Positions 45,577 through 56,712 of a DNA stretch of 64,000 bases are shown here, one piece after another. The translations under genes were made by a program, and so were the position numbers. The DNA is taken from assembly GCA_947446925.1 (NCBI GenBank), contig CANFHU010000008.1, positions 52,220-116,219 of the forward strand, in the 5' to 3' direction. Within the stretch, counting starts at the first letter, position 1; each line of letters begins with the position of its first letter. Under the pieces are notes generated by a model, which was not told where the DNA came from, made no database searches, and saw only the letters and a program-made list of their open reading frames with translations. The DNA is from Flavobacteriia bacterium. Its GTDB lineage: Bacteria; Bacteroidota; Bacteroidia; Flavobacteriales_D; Crocinitomicaceae.

Positions 45577-47142
45577 ATGAGCCAAAAAATACAAATACAA
45601 TTAAAACCTGAAGAAGTTAATTCGGAAGAAATTATTCGTGCTTTAATCTGTAATCATACTGGTTTAGCAGAAGATGCATTTACCTTTTTCTGGAGAAAAC
45701 GTTCGATTGACGCACGTAAGCGTGATATAAAAATTAACGGAACATTTGAGATTTTTGAAAATGGAGAAGAAATCCCAGATCAAGAAATCCATTTTCCGAA
45801 GAACGATGTGTCTAAGGGACAAATTGTTCATATTATTGGTGCTGGTCCAGCTGGATTGTATGCTGCTTTAAAAGCAATTGAATTAGGATTTAAGCCTGTT
45901 ATTTTTGAACGTGGTAAAGATGTAAAATCGCGCAGACGTGATTTAGCCAAATTAAATAAAGAACAAATTGTGAATCCGGAATCGAATTATTGTTTCGGTG
46001 AAGGAGGTGCTGGGACATACTCGGATGGGAAATTATATACGCGTTCCAAAAAACGTGGTGATGTTCAACAAGCGATGGAATGGTTAGTTTTTTTTGGTGC
46101 AGATAAAGATATATTAGTAGATGCACATCCGCATATCGGTACAAACAAATTGCCAAAGTTGATCGAAAATATACGTGAATGTATTAAGTCATGTGGTGGT
46201 GAAGTACATTTTGAATCTAAATTGACCGATATTCAGATTGAAAACAAAAAAATTGTTGGTTTAACAATCAATGAAACGCAACAAGTTGCAGCGGATTATG
46301 TTGTTTTAGCAACTGGTCACTCAGCGCGCGATATTTTTTATTTATTAGATAAGCGTGGTGTGAAAGTGCAAGCGAAACCATTTGCATTAGGTGTTCGTAT
46401 TGAACATACACAAGATTTAATCGATTCTATTCAGTATCATGGAAGATTAAATGATGACTTTGTGCCACCAGCTTCCTATTCTCTAGTGACACAAGTGGAT
46501 GGAAGGGGGGTATACTCATTCTGTATGTGTCCTGGTGGGATTGTAGCTCCATGTGCAACGGAACAAGAAGAGGTAGTTACGAATGGTTGGTCTCCGTCCA
46601 AACGCAATAATCCTTATTCAAATTCTGGTATCGTCGTAAGTATTTCACCAGATGATTTTCCAGGGAAAGAAAACGATCCTTTTGTTTGTTTGGATTTTCA
46701 GAAGTCGGTTGAAAAGGCTTGTTGGGAAGCTGCTGGAAAAACACAACGTGTTCCGGCACAATGTATGAAAGATTTTGTGGAAAATAAATTAACAAAAGAT
46801 TTTCCTAGATCTTCTTATCAGCCCGGTATTGTTTCTGTGAATTTGCATGAAGTATTACCAAAATTTGTAGCCAAACGTTTACAGCAAGCGTTTAAAGATT
46901 TTGGACGTAAAATGCCTGGATATTTGACGAATGATGCAGTTCTTCATGCTCCAGAATCACGCACGAGTTCACCAGTTCAAATTCCACGTGATAAAGAATC
47001 TATGATGCATCCAGATGTTTTTGGTTTGTTTCCTTGTGCTGAAGGTGCTGGTTATGCTGGAGGTATTATCTCAGCTGCCATTGATGGAATGCAGTGTGTT
47101 AGTGCTATTCAAAAACAGCGTATTTCTACGCAATCTTCTTAG
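45577..47142 (+). CDS. FAD-dependent dehydrogenase (COG2509 type)
   Basis: A 521-residue flavoprotein. IIGAGPAGLYAALKA (87-101) is the FAD-binding Rossmann motif, CFGEGGAGTYSDGKLYT (about 137-153) is characteristic of the COG2509 group of uncharacterised FAD dehydrogenases, and FGLFPCAEGAGYAGGI near the C-terminus is the second FAD site. The N-terminal 80 residues are a separate alpha/beta part typical of the family. Substrate unknown. It is a single gene between the glutamine synthetase terminator and the DUF6934 gene. Confidence 0.88.
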   Translation: MSQKIQIQLKPEEVNSEEIIRALICNHTGLAEDAFTFFWRKRSIDARKRDIKINGTFEIFENGEEIPDQEIHFPKNDVSKGQIVHIIGAGPAGLYAALKAIELGFKPVIFERGKDVKSRRRDLAKLNKEQIVNPESNYCFGEGGAGTYSDGKLYTRSKKRGDVQQAMEWLVFFGADKDILVDAHPHIGTNKLPKLIENIRECIKSCGGEVHFESKLTDIQIENKKIVGLTINETQQVAADYVVLATGHSARDIFYLLDKRGVKVQAKPFALGVRIEHTQDLIDSIQYHGRLNDDFVPPASYSLVTQVDGRGVYSFCMCPGGIVAPCATEQEEVVTNGWSPSKRNNPYSNSGIVVSISPDDFPGKENDPFVCLDFQKSVEKACWEAAGKTQRVPAQCMKDFVENKLTKDFPRSSYQPGIVSVNLHEVLPKFVAKRLQQAFKDFGRKMPGYLTNDAVLHAPESRTSSPVQIPRDKESMMHPDVFGLFPCAEGAGYAGGIISAAIDGMQCVSAIQKQRISTQSS

Positions 47143-47203
47143 AGACTGATTATTATCATTAAAAATGCACTAATTTTATTTTCCATAAAGGATTAATAAA
47201 ATA

Positions 47204-47659
47204 ATGCATTTACCCTATTACAAATTAACAACAGGAATCTCATCTTCCATTTTTGAATTTACAAGTCAAGGTCCAAAAGGAGAAATACCAAAAATTATCA
47301 TTTTCTCTAAAATGTCAAGGAATGATATGTATAATCTAGCTTTTGGAGACATTGATTTAAAAACAGGTGCATTTAATGATAGAACAGTATCTGGAAATTT
47401 AGATAGTGATAAAGTGTTAGCGACAGTAGTAAATGCACTTTTTTTGTTTTGTGATGAAAATCCAAAAGCACTTATATATGCGAAAGGAAGTACAAAATCT
47501 AGAACTAGACTTTATCGAATGGGTATTTCGAAATACATTAAAGAAATTGCAGATGATTTTCAAGTTTATGGGGAAAGATATGATTTCTGGGAAGAATTTC
47601 AATTAAATATAGATTATGATTCTTTTGTGATTAAAAGAAAATCACTTAAATTTGATTAA
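47204..47659 (+). CDS. DUF6934 family protein
   Basis: 151 residues with FTSQGPKGEIPKIIIF (about 19-34), FGDIDLKTGAFNDRTVSGN, and KALIYAKGSTKSRTRLYRM, which match the DUF6934 family as I remember it: a small cytosolic protein of Bacteroidota that often precedes a second small gene, as here. It has no signal or membrane segment. The function is unknown; a toxin-antitoxin-like or regulatory role is only suggested by the pairing. Confidence 0.6.
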   Translation: MHLPYYKLTTGISSSIFEFTSQGPKGEIPKIIIFSKMSRNDMYNLAFGDIDLKTGAFNDRTVSGNLDSDKVLATVVNALFLFCDENPKALIYAKGSTKSRTRLYRMGISKYIKEIADDFQVYGERYDFWEEFQLNIDYDSFVIKRKSLKFD

Positions 47660-47675
47660 ATAAAGACATTGCACT

Positions 47676-47843
47676 ATGGAACCACAAAAAAAACGTACGC
47701 TTGATGCTTGGAAAGATGTAGTTATAGATCCTACATTAGATCGTTTTCAGACGTTGGATAGTCCAATTATCCAAGAGAAAATGAATAGTTTTGAGAATAC
47801 AATTAAAAATTCAAACTTTTTAGAAGTAGTTGGTAAAAACTAA
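47676..47843 (+). CDS. small 55-residue protein paired with the DUF6934 gene
   Basis: An ATG-initiated frame of 55 codons begins 16 bases after the DUF6934 stop. The protein is hydrophilic (MEPQKKRTLDAWKDVVIDP at the start, EVVGKN at the end) and lacks a membrane segment. Its position and size resemble small partners of two-gene modules. The family is not recognised. Confidence 0.6.
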   Translation: MEPQKKRTLDAWKDVVIDPTLDRFQTLDSPIIQEKMNSFENTIKNSNFLEVVGKN

Positions 47844-47847
47844 TTTA

Positions 47848-48567
47848 CTACCTGTAAAAAGCACCTAAAATTATTGCTCCAGCGGTTGCAACATTTAAGG
47901 ATTCTGCTTCTCCAAAACGGGGAATAGTAATAGCGTTCTGAATATGTTTTTTAATATCTTCTGAGATACCATTTCCTTCATTACCTAATACGATGATTCC
48001 TTTACGTTCGTAATGCTTCGTGAAAAGATTCTCACCTTCCAATAAAGCGCCATAAATTGGTAATTCTGTATTAGATAGAAAGTCATTTAAATCTACGTAA
48101 TGTACATGAACCCGGAATATTGCACCCATAGTTGCTTGGAGTACTTTTGGATTGTAACAATCCACCGTGTTTTTTGAACAGACAACGTCTTTTATTCCAA
48201 ACCAATCCGCAAGACGTAAAATTGTCCCCATATTTCCAGGGTCTTGAATTCCATCTAAACAGATAATGAGAGAAGAGTCAACACTTTTATTTTCTGGGAT
48301 TTTACAAATTGCTAAGGCTTTATTTGGTGTGGTAAGTGTGGAGATCTCTTTTAATTCTTTCACCGTTATTTCTTCCGGTAGGATCATAGAATGTTGTGAA
48401 CTAATTACAAAATCGGAAGTTGCATAGATGTTTTCAATTAAATCTGGAATCCATTGAACTGCTTCTTGAACCATTTTTTCACCTTCAATGATAAAACGAT
48501 TAGTTTCAATGCGTTGCTTTTTTTGTGAAAGTGCGTTAATAAAACGAATTCTGTTCTTTGAAATCAT
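47848..48567 (-). CDS. TrmH-type (SpoU) RNA 2'-O-methyltransferase
   Basis: 239 residues with an N-terminal substrate-binding part (RFINALSQKKQRIETNRFIIEGEKMVQEA) and a C-terminal SPOUT domain: LDGIQDPGNMGTILRLADWF (about 125-144), VLGNEGNGIS, and ITIPRFGEAESLNVATAGAI. These are the three SPOUT motifs. It methylates a ribose in rRNA or tRNA. It is divergent from the TamL-like gene, and the two intergenic promoters must overlap. The target nucleotide is not known. Confidence 0.9.
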   Translation of the reverse strand: MISKNRIRFINALSQKKQRIETNRFIIEGEKMVQEAVQWIPDLIENIYATSDFVISSQHSMILPEEITVKELKEISTLTTPNKALAICKIPENKSVDSSLIICLDGIQDPGNMGTILRLADWFGIKDVVCSKNTVDCYNPKVLQATMGAIFRVHVHYVDLNDFLSNTELPIYGALLEGENLFTKHYERKGIIVLGNEGNGISEDIKKHIQNAITIPRFGEAESLNVATAGAIILGAFYR

Positions 48568-48577
48568 CTGTTTTTGT

Positions 48578-48585
48578 TATTTTTG
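48578..48585 (+). promoter_or_regulatory. Bacteroidota -7 promoter box
   Basis: TATTTTTG matches TAnnTTTG. It lies inside the longest reading frame of the TamL-like gene and so places the start codon downstream, at the TTG at 48604. Confidence 0.4.
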
Positions 48586-48603
48586 TTATTCAATTTTCTC
48601 TAC

Positions 48604-51291
48604 TTGAACAAAGCCAAACTTACATATTATCTTCCTTTTTACCTACTTTTTCTATTGGCTTCGTGTAGTCAAACGAGATATTTATCCAAAAATGAATATT
48701 TATTGACTAAAAATGAAATTAAAATTATTGGAGATCCATCTAATCGATCTGAAATTGAACGAATAATTAAACAAAAACCAAACAATAAGATTTTGGGTAT
48801 ACCTTTTTCACTTATTGTTTATAATCAAATAGATTCTTCTAAAATTCTATGTGAAGCGCAAGATCATTTAAATAAATTACATCGTATTAATCATCAAAAA
48901 CGCGTAAAACAACAAAGAATTAACCAAAAACGTATCCAGAAAGCAATTCGTAAAGGTAAAAGTGATTATAAAGAAAGAATAGTAGATCTAAGAGATACTG
49001 TAAATCCAAGAAAAACACTAAAAGAGTGGTTGAAATTTAAAATTGGTGCACCACCAAGTATTCTTGATTCATTATATTTCAATAAATCGATGGAACAAAC
49101 TACATTGTTTCTTCGGAAAAAAGGATATTATAATGCTAAAGTAAGAGGAGAACTTGTTTATATTCAGAAGACTAAAAAAGTAAAAGCAATTTACACAATT
49201 GAAACTGGTCCAGTTTTTATGATTGATACCTTCGATATAGATTGTGATAATAAGGAAATTCTTTCTCTGATTCATAAATTTCCAGAAAAACAAGAATTTT
49301 CAAATCAAATTTTTGATACAGATAAATTAGAAGCATACAGAGAATCCTTAAGTCAATATATCAAAAATGAAGGAATGTATGGATTTGGCGTGAGTAACAT
49401 CACCTACATAGCAGATACCTTACAACTTAAAAACAACGTAAATGTTACACTACAAATAGCCGATCGTGTTATAAAAAATATTGGAAATGACTCTTTAGTA
49501 ACTGAACCACATCGCTATACTTATATTTCAAAAGTGTTTTTTCATATTGTAGATACCGTATTTGTTTCTTATCGTTTTGCGAATTCTTTGAGAGATAAGG
49601 GTTTATCCCTAGAGTATAACGGTTTTTTACGTACCATGGATACACTGTATTTTACCAATGATGCACTGATTCAAGGGATTAAATCCACAAATTTGGATTC
49701 GATAAAACGCAAGCACTCTATCATTTTGACCTATAATGGCGGTTTCTCCATTTATCCAGATTTATTAGAACTCAAAAATGTTACAGAAAACACCCGTTTG
49801 TTTAATGAGAATTTAGTAGTTAAAACCCAAAGAAATTTAATTGAATTAGGCCTGTTTAATCTAGTTAAACCTGAAATTGTAGAGATTGAAGATACTAATA
49901 ATGTCGAAATTCATTATTATCTAATATTAAAAAAGAAAAATCAATTCGCTGCGCCGATAAAATTAACTACCTCAGGAACTTTTTTTGGCGCTAGTTTTGC
50001 TCCATCTTTTACAAATGTAAATTTGTTTAAACGTGCCGAAAAATTCACGTTTAATATATCTGGTGGTTTACAAGCAATGCCTAACTTAAAATATCAAACA
50101 ATTAGCGCAAACACGAATACCAATGCTATTGGAAACTTGAAGGAATCTTCTCGTTTTTGGACGTTTCAAATTATTCCATCGTTAAAAATGGAAATTCCAT
50201 ACTTTTTAGGTTTACGTAATGCTGTTTCAAAGCAAAATAGACCTAAAACAACTATTTCTAGTTCATATATGTACCAAATTCGGGATGTATTCACCAAACA
50301 ATCTTTCAATGCAAATGTATTATTCTCTGTTTCTACGGGAGATAATTCGGATTTTTCTTTTGGTTTTCCAGGATTTTCAGCAATCAACCTAGTTAATTTC
50401 ACCCAGATTTCTTCCAGTTTTGTTGATAGTATTCGTAAACGTAATGACTTATATACGCTTAATCAATATACCAGTCAAATCAATTGGTCAGATTTTAAAT
50501 TCGCTTTTCAAGTGTATAATAAGTCTTTCTTAAATGGAATTTATTCCTTTAAATCTTCGTTTGATCTAGCTGGAAATTTATTGTCCATTTTCGGAAGGTT
50601 CGAAAAAGCGAACTTATTGAATCAACGTACAATTTTAGGTATTCCATATTCTCAATTTGCACGAATTGATAATGAATTTATTTATGCACATAATTTTAAT
50701 AAATACACTTCTTTTAATTTTCGTGCATTAGCGGGGGGAGGTCTTCCGTACGGGAATTCCAATTATGCGATGCCATTCGATTACAGTTTTATAGGAGGTG
50801 GTGCGAATGATATTCGTGGTTGGAGGTATGGTTCATTGACACCAGGTACATTTAATTCGTATCTCGTAACTAAAATAAATAAACCTCAAATCGGAGATGT
50901 GCGTATGAATGTTTCTGGAGAATTACGTTTTAAAATGACCACCAAACTAAGAGGAGCTTTATTTGTAGACGCAGGAAATATCTGGACTGTTAAATATGAT
51001 TCTTTACGTCCGGGGAGCCAATTTACCAAAGATTGGTATAAAGAATTAGCGGTTGCTTCTGGATTTGGTGTGCGCTATGACTTAGATTTTGTGGTAATAC
51101 GTTTAGATGTTGGTTTAAAACTTCGTAATCCAGCGCTTCAAGAAGGACATCGTTGGTTTTTTCAGCCTAAAGATGAAGAGGTGTACAAAATTATTTCCGA
51201 ACATCCGGATAATTATTCTAGTCCTTTTTTACCAAGATCTTTTGCAGAGTTTATTAATACCGTTCGACTAGGTATTGGATATCCATTCTAG
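48604..51291 (+). CDS. lipoprotein BamA/TamA-like Omp85 protein (TamL-like)
   Basis: An Omp85-family outer membrane protein of about 895 residues. The start is inferred: a longer frame starts with a TTG at 48574, but a -7 box sits within it, and TTG at 48604 yields a signal peptide (NKAKLTYYLPFYLLFLLAS) ending in a lipobox Cys. POTRA-like repeats follow, then a 16-strand barrel with DIRGWRYGSL and ending in GIGYPF with a terminal Phe. In Bacteroidota the lipoprotein form is called TamL and acts with TamB in export to the outer membrane; a TamB gene is not adjacent. Confidence 0.8.
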   Translation: MNKAKLTYYLPFYLLFLLASCSQTRYLSKNEYLLTKNEIKIIGDPSNRSEIERIIKQKPNNKILGIPFSLIVYNQIDSSKILCEAQDHLNKLHRINHQKRVKQQRINQKRIQKAIRKGKSDYKERIVDLRDTVNPRKTLKEWLKFKIGAPPSILDSLYFNKSMEQTTLFLRKKGYYNAKVRGELVYIQKTKKVKAIYTIETGPVFMIDTFDIDCDNKEILSLIHKFPEKQEFSNQIFDTDKLEAYRESLSQYIKNEGMYGFGVSNITYIADTLQLKNNVNVTLQIADRVIKNIGNDSLVTEPHRYTYISKVFFHIVDTVFVSYRFANSLRDKGLSLEYNGFLRTMDTLYFTNDALIQGIKSTNLDSIKRKHSIILTYNGGFSIYPDLLELKNVTENTRLFNENLVVKTQRNLIELGLFNLVKPEIVEIEDTNNVEIHYYLILKKKNQFAAPIKLTTSGTFFGASFAPSFTNVNLFKRAEKFTFNISGGLQAMPNLKYQTISANTNTNAIGNLKESSRFWTFQIIPSLKMEIPYFLGLRNAVSKQNRPKTTISSSYMYQIRDVFTKQSFNANVLFSVSTGDNSDFSFGFPGFSAINLVNFTQISSSFVDSIRKRNDLYTLNQYTSQINWSDFKFAFQVYNKSFLNGIYSFKSSFDLAGNLLSIFGRFEKANLLNQRTILGIPYSQFARIDNEFIYAHNFNKYTSFNFRALAGGGLPYGNSNYAMPFDYSFIGGGANDIRGWRYGSLTPGTFNSYLVTKINKPQIGDVRMNVSGELRFKMTTKLRGALFVDAGNIWTVKYDSLRPGSQFTKDWYKELAVASGFGVRYDLDFVVIRLDVGLKLRNPALQEGHRWFFQPKDEEVYKIISEHPDNYSSPFLPRSFAEFINTVRLGIGYPF

Positions 51292-51292
51292 C

Positions 51293-52108
51293 TTAAAATC
51301 TACGTTTAGAAACGTTAAAATCTACTTTCTCTGATATACCTGGTAATTCAATATTATCCGTAAACTGCCAATGTACAATCCGTTTATCGGTTAATGCACG
51401 TGGATCTTTATCATAGGATGCTATCCAAAATTGATAGTCTTTAAATTCATTTTTAAATTTAGTCATATAAAAAGAATAGGAGGTATAGATGATAGGTCTG
51501 AAACCAGATTTCTTTTCTACAAATTCCAACCAATCATACATATTATTTATTAATATTTTATCGGATGTAGCCTCTTTTTCGACATCTAAGACAGGAGGTA
51601 AATCTATTTCTCGGTGCTTCCAAATTGCTAAAAAATGTTTTGCTTGAGGTAAAGCAGCAGCAGTTGGATTTAGAAAATGATAGGCTCCATTACGAATTCC
51701 CAATTGATTTAATTGTGTTCGGTTGGTTTCCCATTGCCTATCAATATGTGTACTTCCTTCTGTTGCCTTACAATACACAAAGTCGATAAGTGTGTCAAAT
51801 GGCGCTTTGTTCACCAATTTGTCCCACTGTATCTCTCCTTGGTGATGGGAGACATCTAAACCAGAACTTTTATATCCTTTGGGTAATTGAATTAGTATTT
51901 CTTCTACAGAGGCTTCTACTTCTTTTTCTTCCTCTTGCGTGTACACAACAATTCCTATTCCAATCAAAAGTAGCGCACCAAGTACAATGAATAGTGCTTT
52001 ATTCGATTTCTTTTTCTTTTTGGATGTCGAACGTTTTGCTGGAGTACGTCTGACAGTCGCAGGTTTACGCTTTACTGCATGCATAGGATTGGATCTGGAT
52101 GTTGCCAC
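51293..52108 (-). CDS. glycoside hydrolase family 25 lysozyme, membrane-anchored
   Basis: A basic N-terminus (about 1-36, rich in Lys, Arg and Ser) is followed by a membrane helix (37-56) and a GH25 domain starting at GLDVSHHQGEI (83-93); DVEKE (about 166-170) holds the catalytic Asp/Glu pair, and KATEGSTHID and DFNVSKRRF close the fold. It should cut the beta-1,4 bond of peptidoglycan. The start is GTG; an ATG nine residues further in is an alternative. The lysine-rich head is cytoplasmic, so the enzyme faces the periplasm. Confidence 0.87.
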   Translation of the reverse strand: MATSRSNPMHAVKRKPATVRRTPAKRSTSKKKKKSNKALFIVLGALLLIGIGIVVYTQEEEKEVEASVEEILIQLPKGYKSSGLDVSHHQGEIQWDKLVNKAPFDTLIDFVYCKATEGSTHIDRQWETNRTQLNQLGIRNGAYHFLNPTAAALPQAKHFLAIWKHREIDLPPVLDVEKEATSDKILINNMYDWLEFVEKKSGFRPIIYTSYSFYMTKFKNEFKDYQFWIASYDKDPRALTDKRIVHWQFTDNIELPGISEKVDFNVSKRRF

Positions 52109-52125
52109 AAGAAAGAAATAAGATT

Positions 52126-53016
52126 TTATTTATTAAAACGCTCAGAAACCACTAATTCTTTTGTTCCATGCGACCAAGCATAAAAACCTTCACCAGATTT
52201 CACGCCTAATTTCCCAGCTGTAACCATGTTTACTAATAACGGACATGGAGCGTATTTTGGATTACCAAAACCATCTTGCAATACACGTAATATGGACAAA
52301 CAAACATCTAAACCAATAAAATCTGCTAATTGTAATGGTCCCATTGGATGCGCCATCCCTAATTTCATCACCGTGTCGATTTCGGATACGCCTGCGACAT
52401 CTTCATATAAGGAATAGATTGCTTCATTTATCATTGGCATTAAAATGCGATTCGCAATAAAACCAGGGTAATCATTTACTTCTACAGGAACTTTCTCAAG
52501 TTGTTTCGAAAGGTCTACAATTGTTTTGGTTACCGCATCGGAAGTGGAATACCCACGAATAATTTCCACTAATTTCATTAACGGAACAGGATTCATAAAG
52601 TGCATTCCAATTACTTTATCCGGTTTGGAAGTTACCGAAGCAATTTTGGTAATGGAAATGGAAGAAGTATTACTCGCTAATACAGTTTCAGTCTCGGTAT
52701 ATTTATCTAAATCTCGGAAAATAGCTAATTTTAATTCTAAGTTTTCGGTAGCAGCTTCCACCACTAATGCTACGTTTTTAACCCCTTCTTCAAGCGAAGT
52801 AAAGGTTTTAATATTTGCTAACGTATCTTCTTTTTGTTGTTCCGAAATGGTTTCTTTGGCAACTTGACGATCTAAATTTTTCGTAATTGTACTAATTCCT
52901 TTTTGTAAAGAAGTTTCTGAAATGTCAATTAAATGCACCGAAAACCCATGTAAAGCGAACGTATGAGCAATTCCATTACCCATAGTACCAGAACCAATTA
53001 CAGCAATATTTTTCAT
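52126..53016 (-). CDS. 3-hydroxyacyl-CoA dehydrogenase (3-hydroxybutyryl-CoA type)
   Basis: A 296-residue NAD-dependent enzyme with IGSGTMGNGIA (7-17), ASNTSS (about 116-121) in the NAD domain and HFMNPVPLMKLVEII, GFIANRILMPMINEA in the substrate part; the catalytic His138 lies in GMHFMNPVP. It oxidises 3-hydroxyacyl-CoA in beta-oxidation or butyrate metabolism. It is a single-domain short form, not a FadB fusion. Downstream is the GH25 gene with an 17-base gap. Confidence 0.9.
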   Translation of the reverse strand: MKNIAVIGSGTMGNGIAHTFALHGFSVHLIDISETSLQKGISTITKNLDRQVAKETISEQQKEDTLANIKTFTSLEEGVKNVALVVEAATENLELKLAIFRDLDKYTETETVLASNTSSISITKIASVTSKPDKVIGMHFMNPVPLMKLVEIIRGYSTSDAVTKTIVDLSKQLEKVPVEVNDYPGFIANRILMPMINEAIYSLYEDVAGVSEIDTVMKLGMAHPMGPLQLADFIGLDVCLSILRVLQDGFGNPKYAPCPLLVNMVTAGKLGVKSGEGFYAWSHGTKELVVSERFNK

Positions 53017-53031
53017 GATTTGTATAAATGC

Positions 53032-53059
53032 GAAAAGGAATTATCACTAATTCCTTTTC
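53032..53059 (-). terminator. intrinsic terminator after yidC
   Basis: GAAAAGGAATTA (53032-53043) and TAATTCCTTTTC (53048-53059) form a perfect 12-base stem around TCAC, followed on the minus strand by T-rich sequence. It lies 18 bases after the yidC stop. Confidence 0.7.
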
Positions 53060-53077
53060 AATGTAAATATTAAGTTT

Positions 53078-54937
53078 TTATTTTTTCTTCAATCTTTCTT
53101 GTTGCGATTTTTGCATCTGCTCTAAACGCTCTTGAAAACTTGATTTTTTCTTTGGATTCGTAGATGCCGCCATTTTTTTAGCATTCATTTTTTGTTTCAA
53201 TTTATCTTCATCCACAAAGAATTGTTTGATTGCTAACATGATAATAATCGAAATCAAGGTAGAAATGAAGTAGTAATAACTTAAACCAGAGGAGTAGTTA
53301 TTAAAGAAGAAGATCATCATGAAAGGGAAGATGTACATAATCACTTTCATGTTTGGCATACCTGGTTGTTGCGGCTGCGTAACATTCGAACTATTGATGT
53401 ATGTGTACACCAAGGTAGTTACCGACATTAATAATGTAAACAAAGAAACGTGGTTACCATATAATGGTAGGTAAGTACCAAAATCGTAGATGGAGTCATA
53501 GGAAGATAAATCTTCTGCCCATAAAAATGGTTTTTGACGTAATTCAAATGCTGCAGGGAAGAAACGGAAAATCGCTAATAAAATTGGCATTTGGATTAAC
53601 ATCGGAATACAACCTGCAAGGGGAGAGGCACCGCTTTCTCTGTAAAGCGCCATCATATCCATTTGCTTTTTCATTGCATCTTCTTTGTTTGGATATTTTG
53701 CATTTAATGCATCAATCTCTGGTTTTAGAATCTTCATTTTAGCGGAAGAAACGTACATTTTCCATTGAATTGGCGTTAAGAATAGTTTTAAGATGATCGT
53801 TATTAATAATATAACAATTCCTAAACCAATTCCCCAACCTGCAAACGTATTAAACATCGGTTGAATCGCATAGATGTTTATCCAACGGAATAATCCCCAA
53901 CCATAGTTGATAATGTCTTCATAATTGGAGTCATAGGATTTTAATACTTCGTAATCATTCGGACCAAAATACCAGTTCATACGTGCGCTACCATTACTCG
54001 TATTTGTTAATGCAAGATTTAATGCTGCAGTGTATTTTTTGATGTTTGTATGGTAATTTGGATGACCTTCCTTAAAGTTTGTAATTTTAACTTCCGAATT
54101 TTCTTTACTGAAACCAGTGATTGGTTTTAAAATAGAAGAGAAATAACTTTGTTTGAAAGCAACCCATTCAATGTCTTGTTCCATTTTTTCTTCATCGTCG
54201 GAAACTTCGGAAAGGTAATCGTATTCTTTCCCTTTGTATTTGAAACAAACGGTAGAAACACGACGTTGTTCACTCAATAAACGTTCTGTTTTAGCCAAAG
54301 AAGATGTCCAATCTAACATCACAGAGTTCGCTTGAATTTCATTTCCTTTAAATCCAGAAAAACGAACTTCGAAATCTAAATCAAAATGGTTTGGTAGTAG
54401 GGTATAGATAAATTGAATTGTTTTACCTTCTTCAGGGGAAGTTTCTAATACGATACTTTTCTTTGTTTTAGAAACTACTTCAAAATGTTCGTTTTCGGTA
54501 GCGTATTCTTTTCCGTTTAACTTAAAGTGAAGATTGTTTTTGGAATCATTTTCTTTGAAAAGTGCTAAAGAATTCTTTTTATCCTTCGAAACATATTTTT
54601 GAAAATACGTTTTGAATTCTTTTAAATTCACTTGTGAAACATTCGCACCTTTGGTGTTAATTTCCACTTTTAATTTATCACTCTCTAACGCAATAATTTC
54701 GTCTTTGATGACAGGTGCAGCAACTTTTTTACCAGATTTTTGCGCGATAAGCGTTTTTTGCTTTTCTACTTTCTTTTGGTCAGCTTGTTTTTCTGCTGCT
54801 TTTTGTTCGCGTGCTAACTCTTTTTTATGTTTTGCTTCTTTGGCTTTTAATTCCGCTTCCGAAGGTTTGTTTAAATACATAAACGCAACCAACAATACGC
54901 CTAATAAACTAAATCCAATGACTTGATTTTTATCCAT
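53078..54937 (-). CDS. yidC: membrane protein insertase YidC
   Basis: 619 residues. An N-terminal membrane anchor (about 5-20) precedes a Lys-rich coiled region (30-70) and the large periplasmic beta domain (about 80-340), then the Oxa1 core with TPIQWKMYVSSAKMKILKPE, RESGASPLAGCIPMLIQMP (the conserved amphipathic region) and three further membrane helices. The C-terminus is a basic tail (KKKSSFQERLEQMQKSQQER) that may contact the ribosome. It inserts proteins into the inner membrane alone or with SecYEG. It is co-directional and close to pyrG (4 bases). Confidence 0.94.
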   Translation of the reverse strand: MDKNQVIGFSLLGVLLVAFMYLNKPSEAELKAKEAKHKKELAREQKAAEKQADQKKVEKQKTLIAQKSGKKVAAPVIKDEIIALESDKLKVEINTKGANVSQVNLKEFKTYFQKYVSKDKKNSLALFKENDSKNNLHFKLNGKEYATENEHFEVVSKTKKSIVLETSPEEGKTIQFIYTLLPNHFDLDFEVRFSGFKGNEIQANSVMLDWTSSLAKTERLLSEQRRVSTVCFKYKGKEYDYLSEVSDDEEKMEQDIEWVAFKQSYFSSILKPITGFSKENSEVKITNFKEGHPNYHTNIKKYTAALNLALTNTSNGSARMNWYFGPNDYEVLKSYDSNYEDIINYGWGLFRWINIYAIQPMFNTFAGWGIGLGIVILLITIILKLFLTPIQWKMYVSSAKMKILKPEIDALNAKYPNKEDAMKKQMDMMALYRESGASPLAGCIPMLIQMPILLAIFRFFPAAFELRQKPFLWAEDLSSYDSIYDFGTYLPLYGNHVSLFTLLMSVTTLVYTYINSSNVTQPQQPGMPNMKVIMYIFPFMMIFFFNNYSSGLSYYYFISTLISIIIMLAIKQFFVDEDKLKQKMNAKKMAASTNPKKKSSFQERLEQMQKSQQERLKKK

Positions 54938-54941
54938 GTTC

Positions 54942-56555
<1,614 letters not shown>

Positions 56556-56572
56556 TTAAATTTTGTAACTAC

Positions 56573-56586
56573 GGGGGACAAAGTTA
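56573..56586 (-). promoter_or_regulatory. promoter of pyrG with a C-tract at the predicted start point
   Basis: TAACTTTG (56586 to 56579) matches the -7 box. On the minus strand it is followed by T and then CCCCC (56577-56573), so transcription should begin within or beside the C run. Confidence 0.55.
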
Positions 56587-56712
56587 ATAGATTCGAAGGA
56601 AGGAACGAGTGAATGTTGGAATATTTTTGAACAAGTTGTTAAAAGAGGGGAAAAGTTCGGAGAAGGAGTTATAAATTATAAATTATGCTTTATGAATTAT
56701 TCTAAGTTCCAT

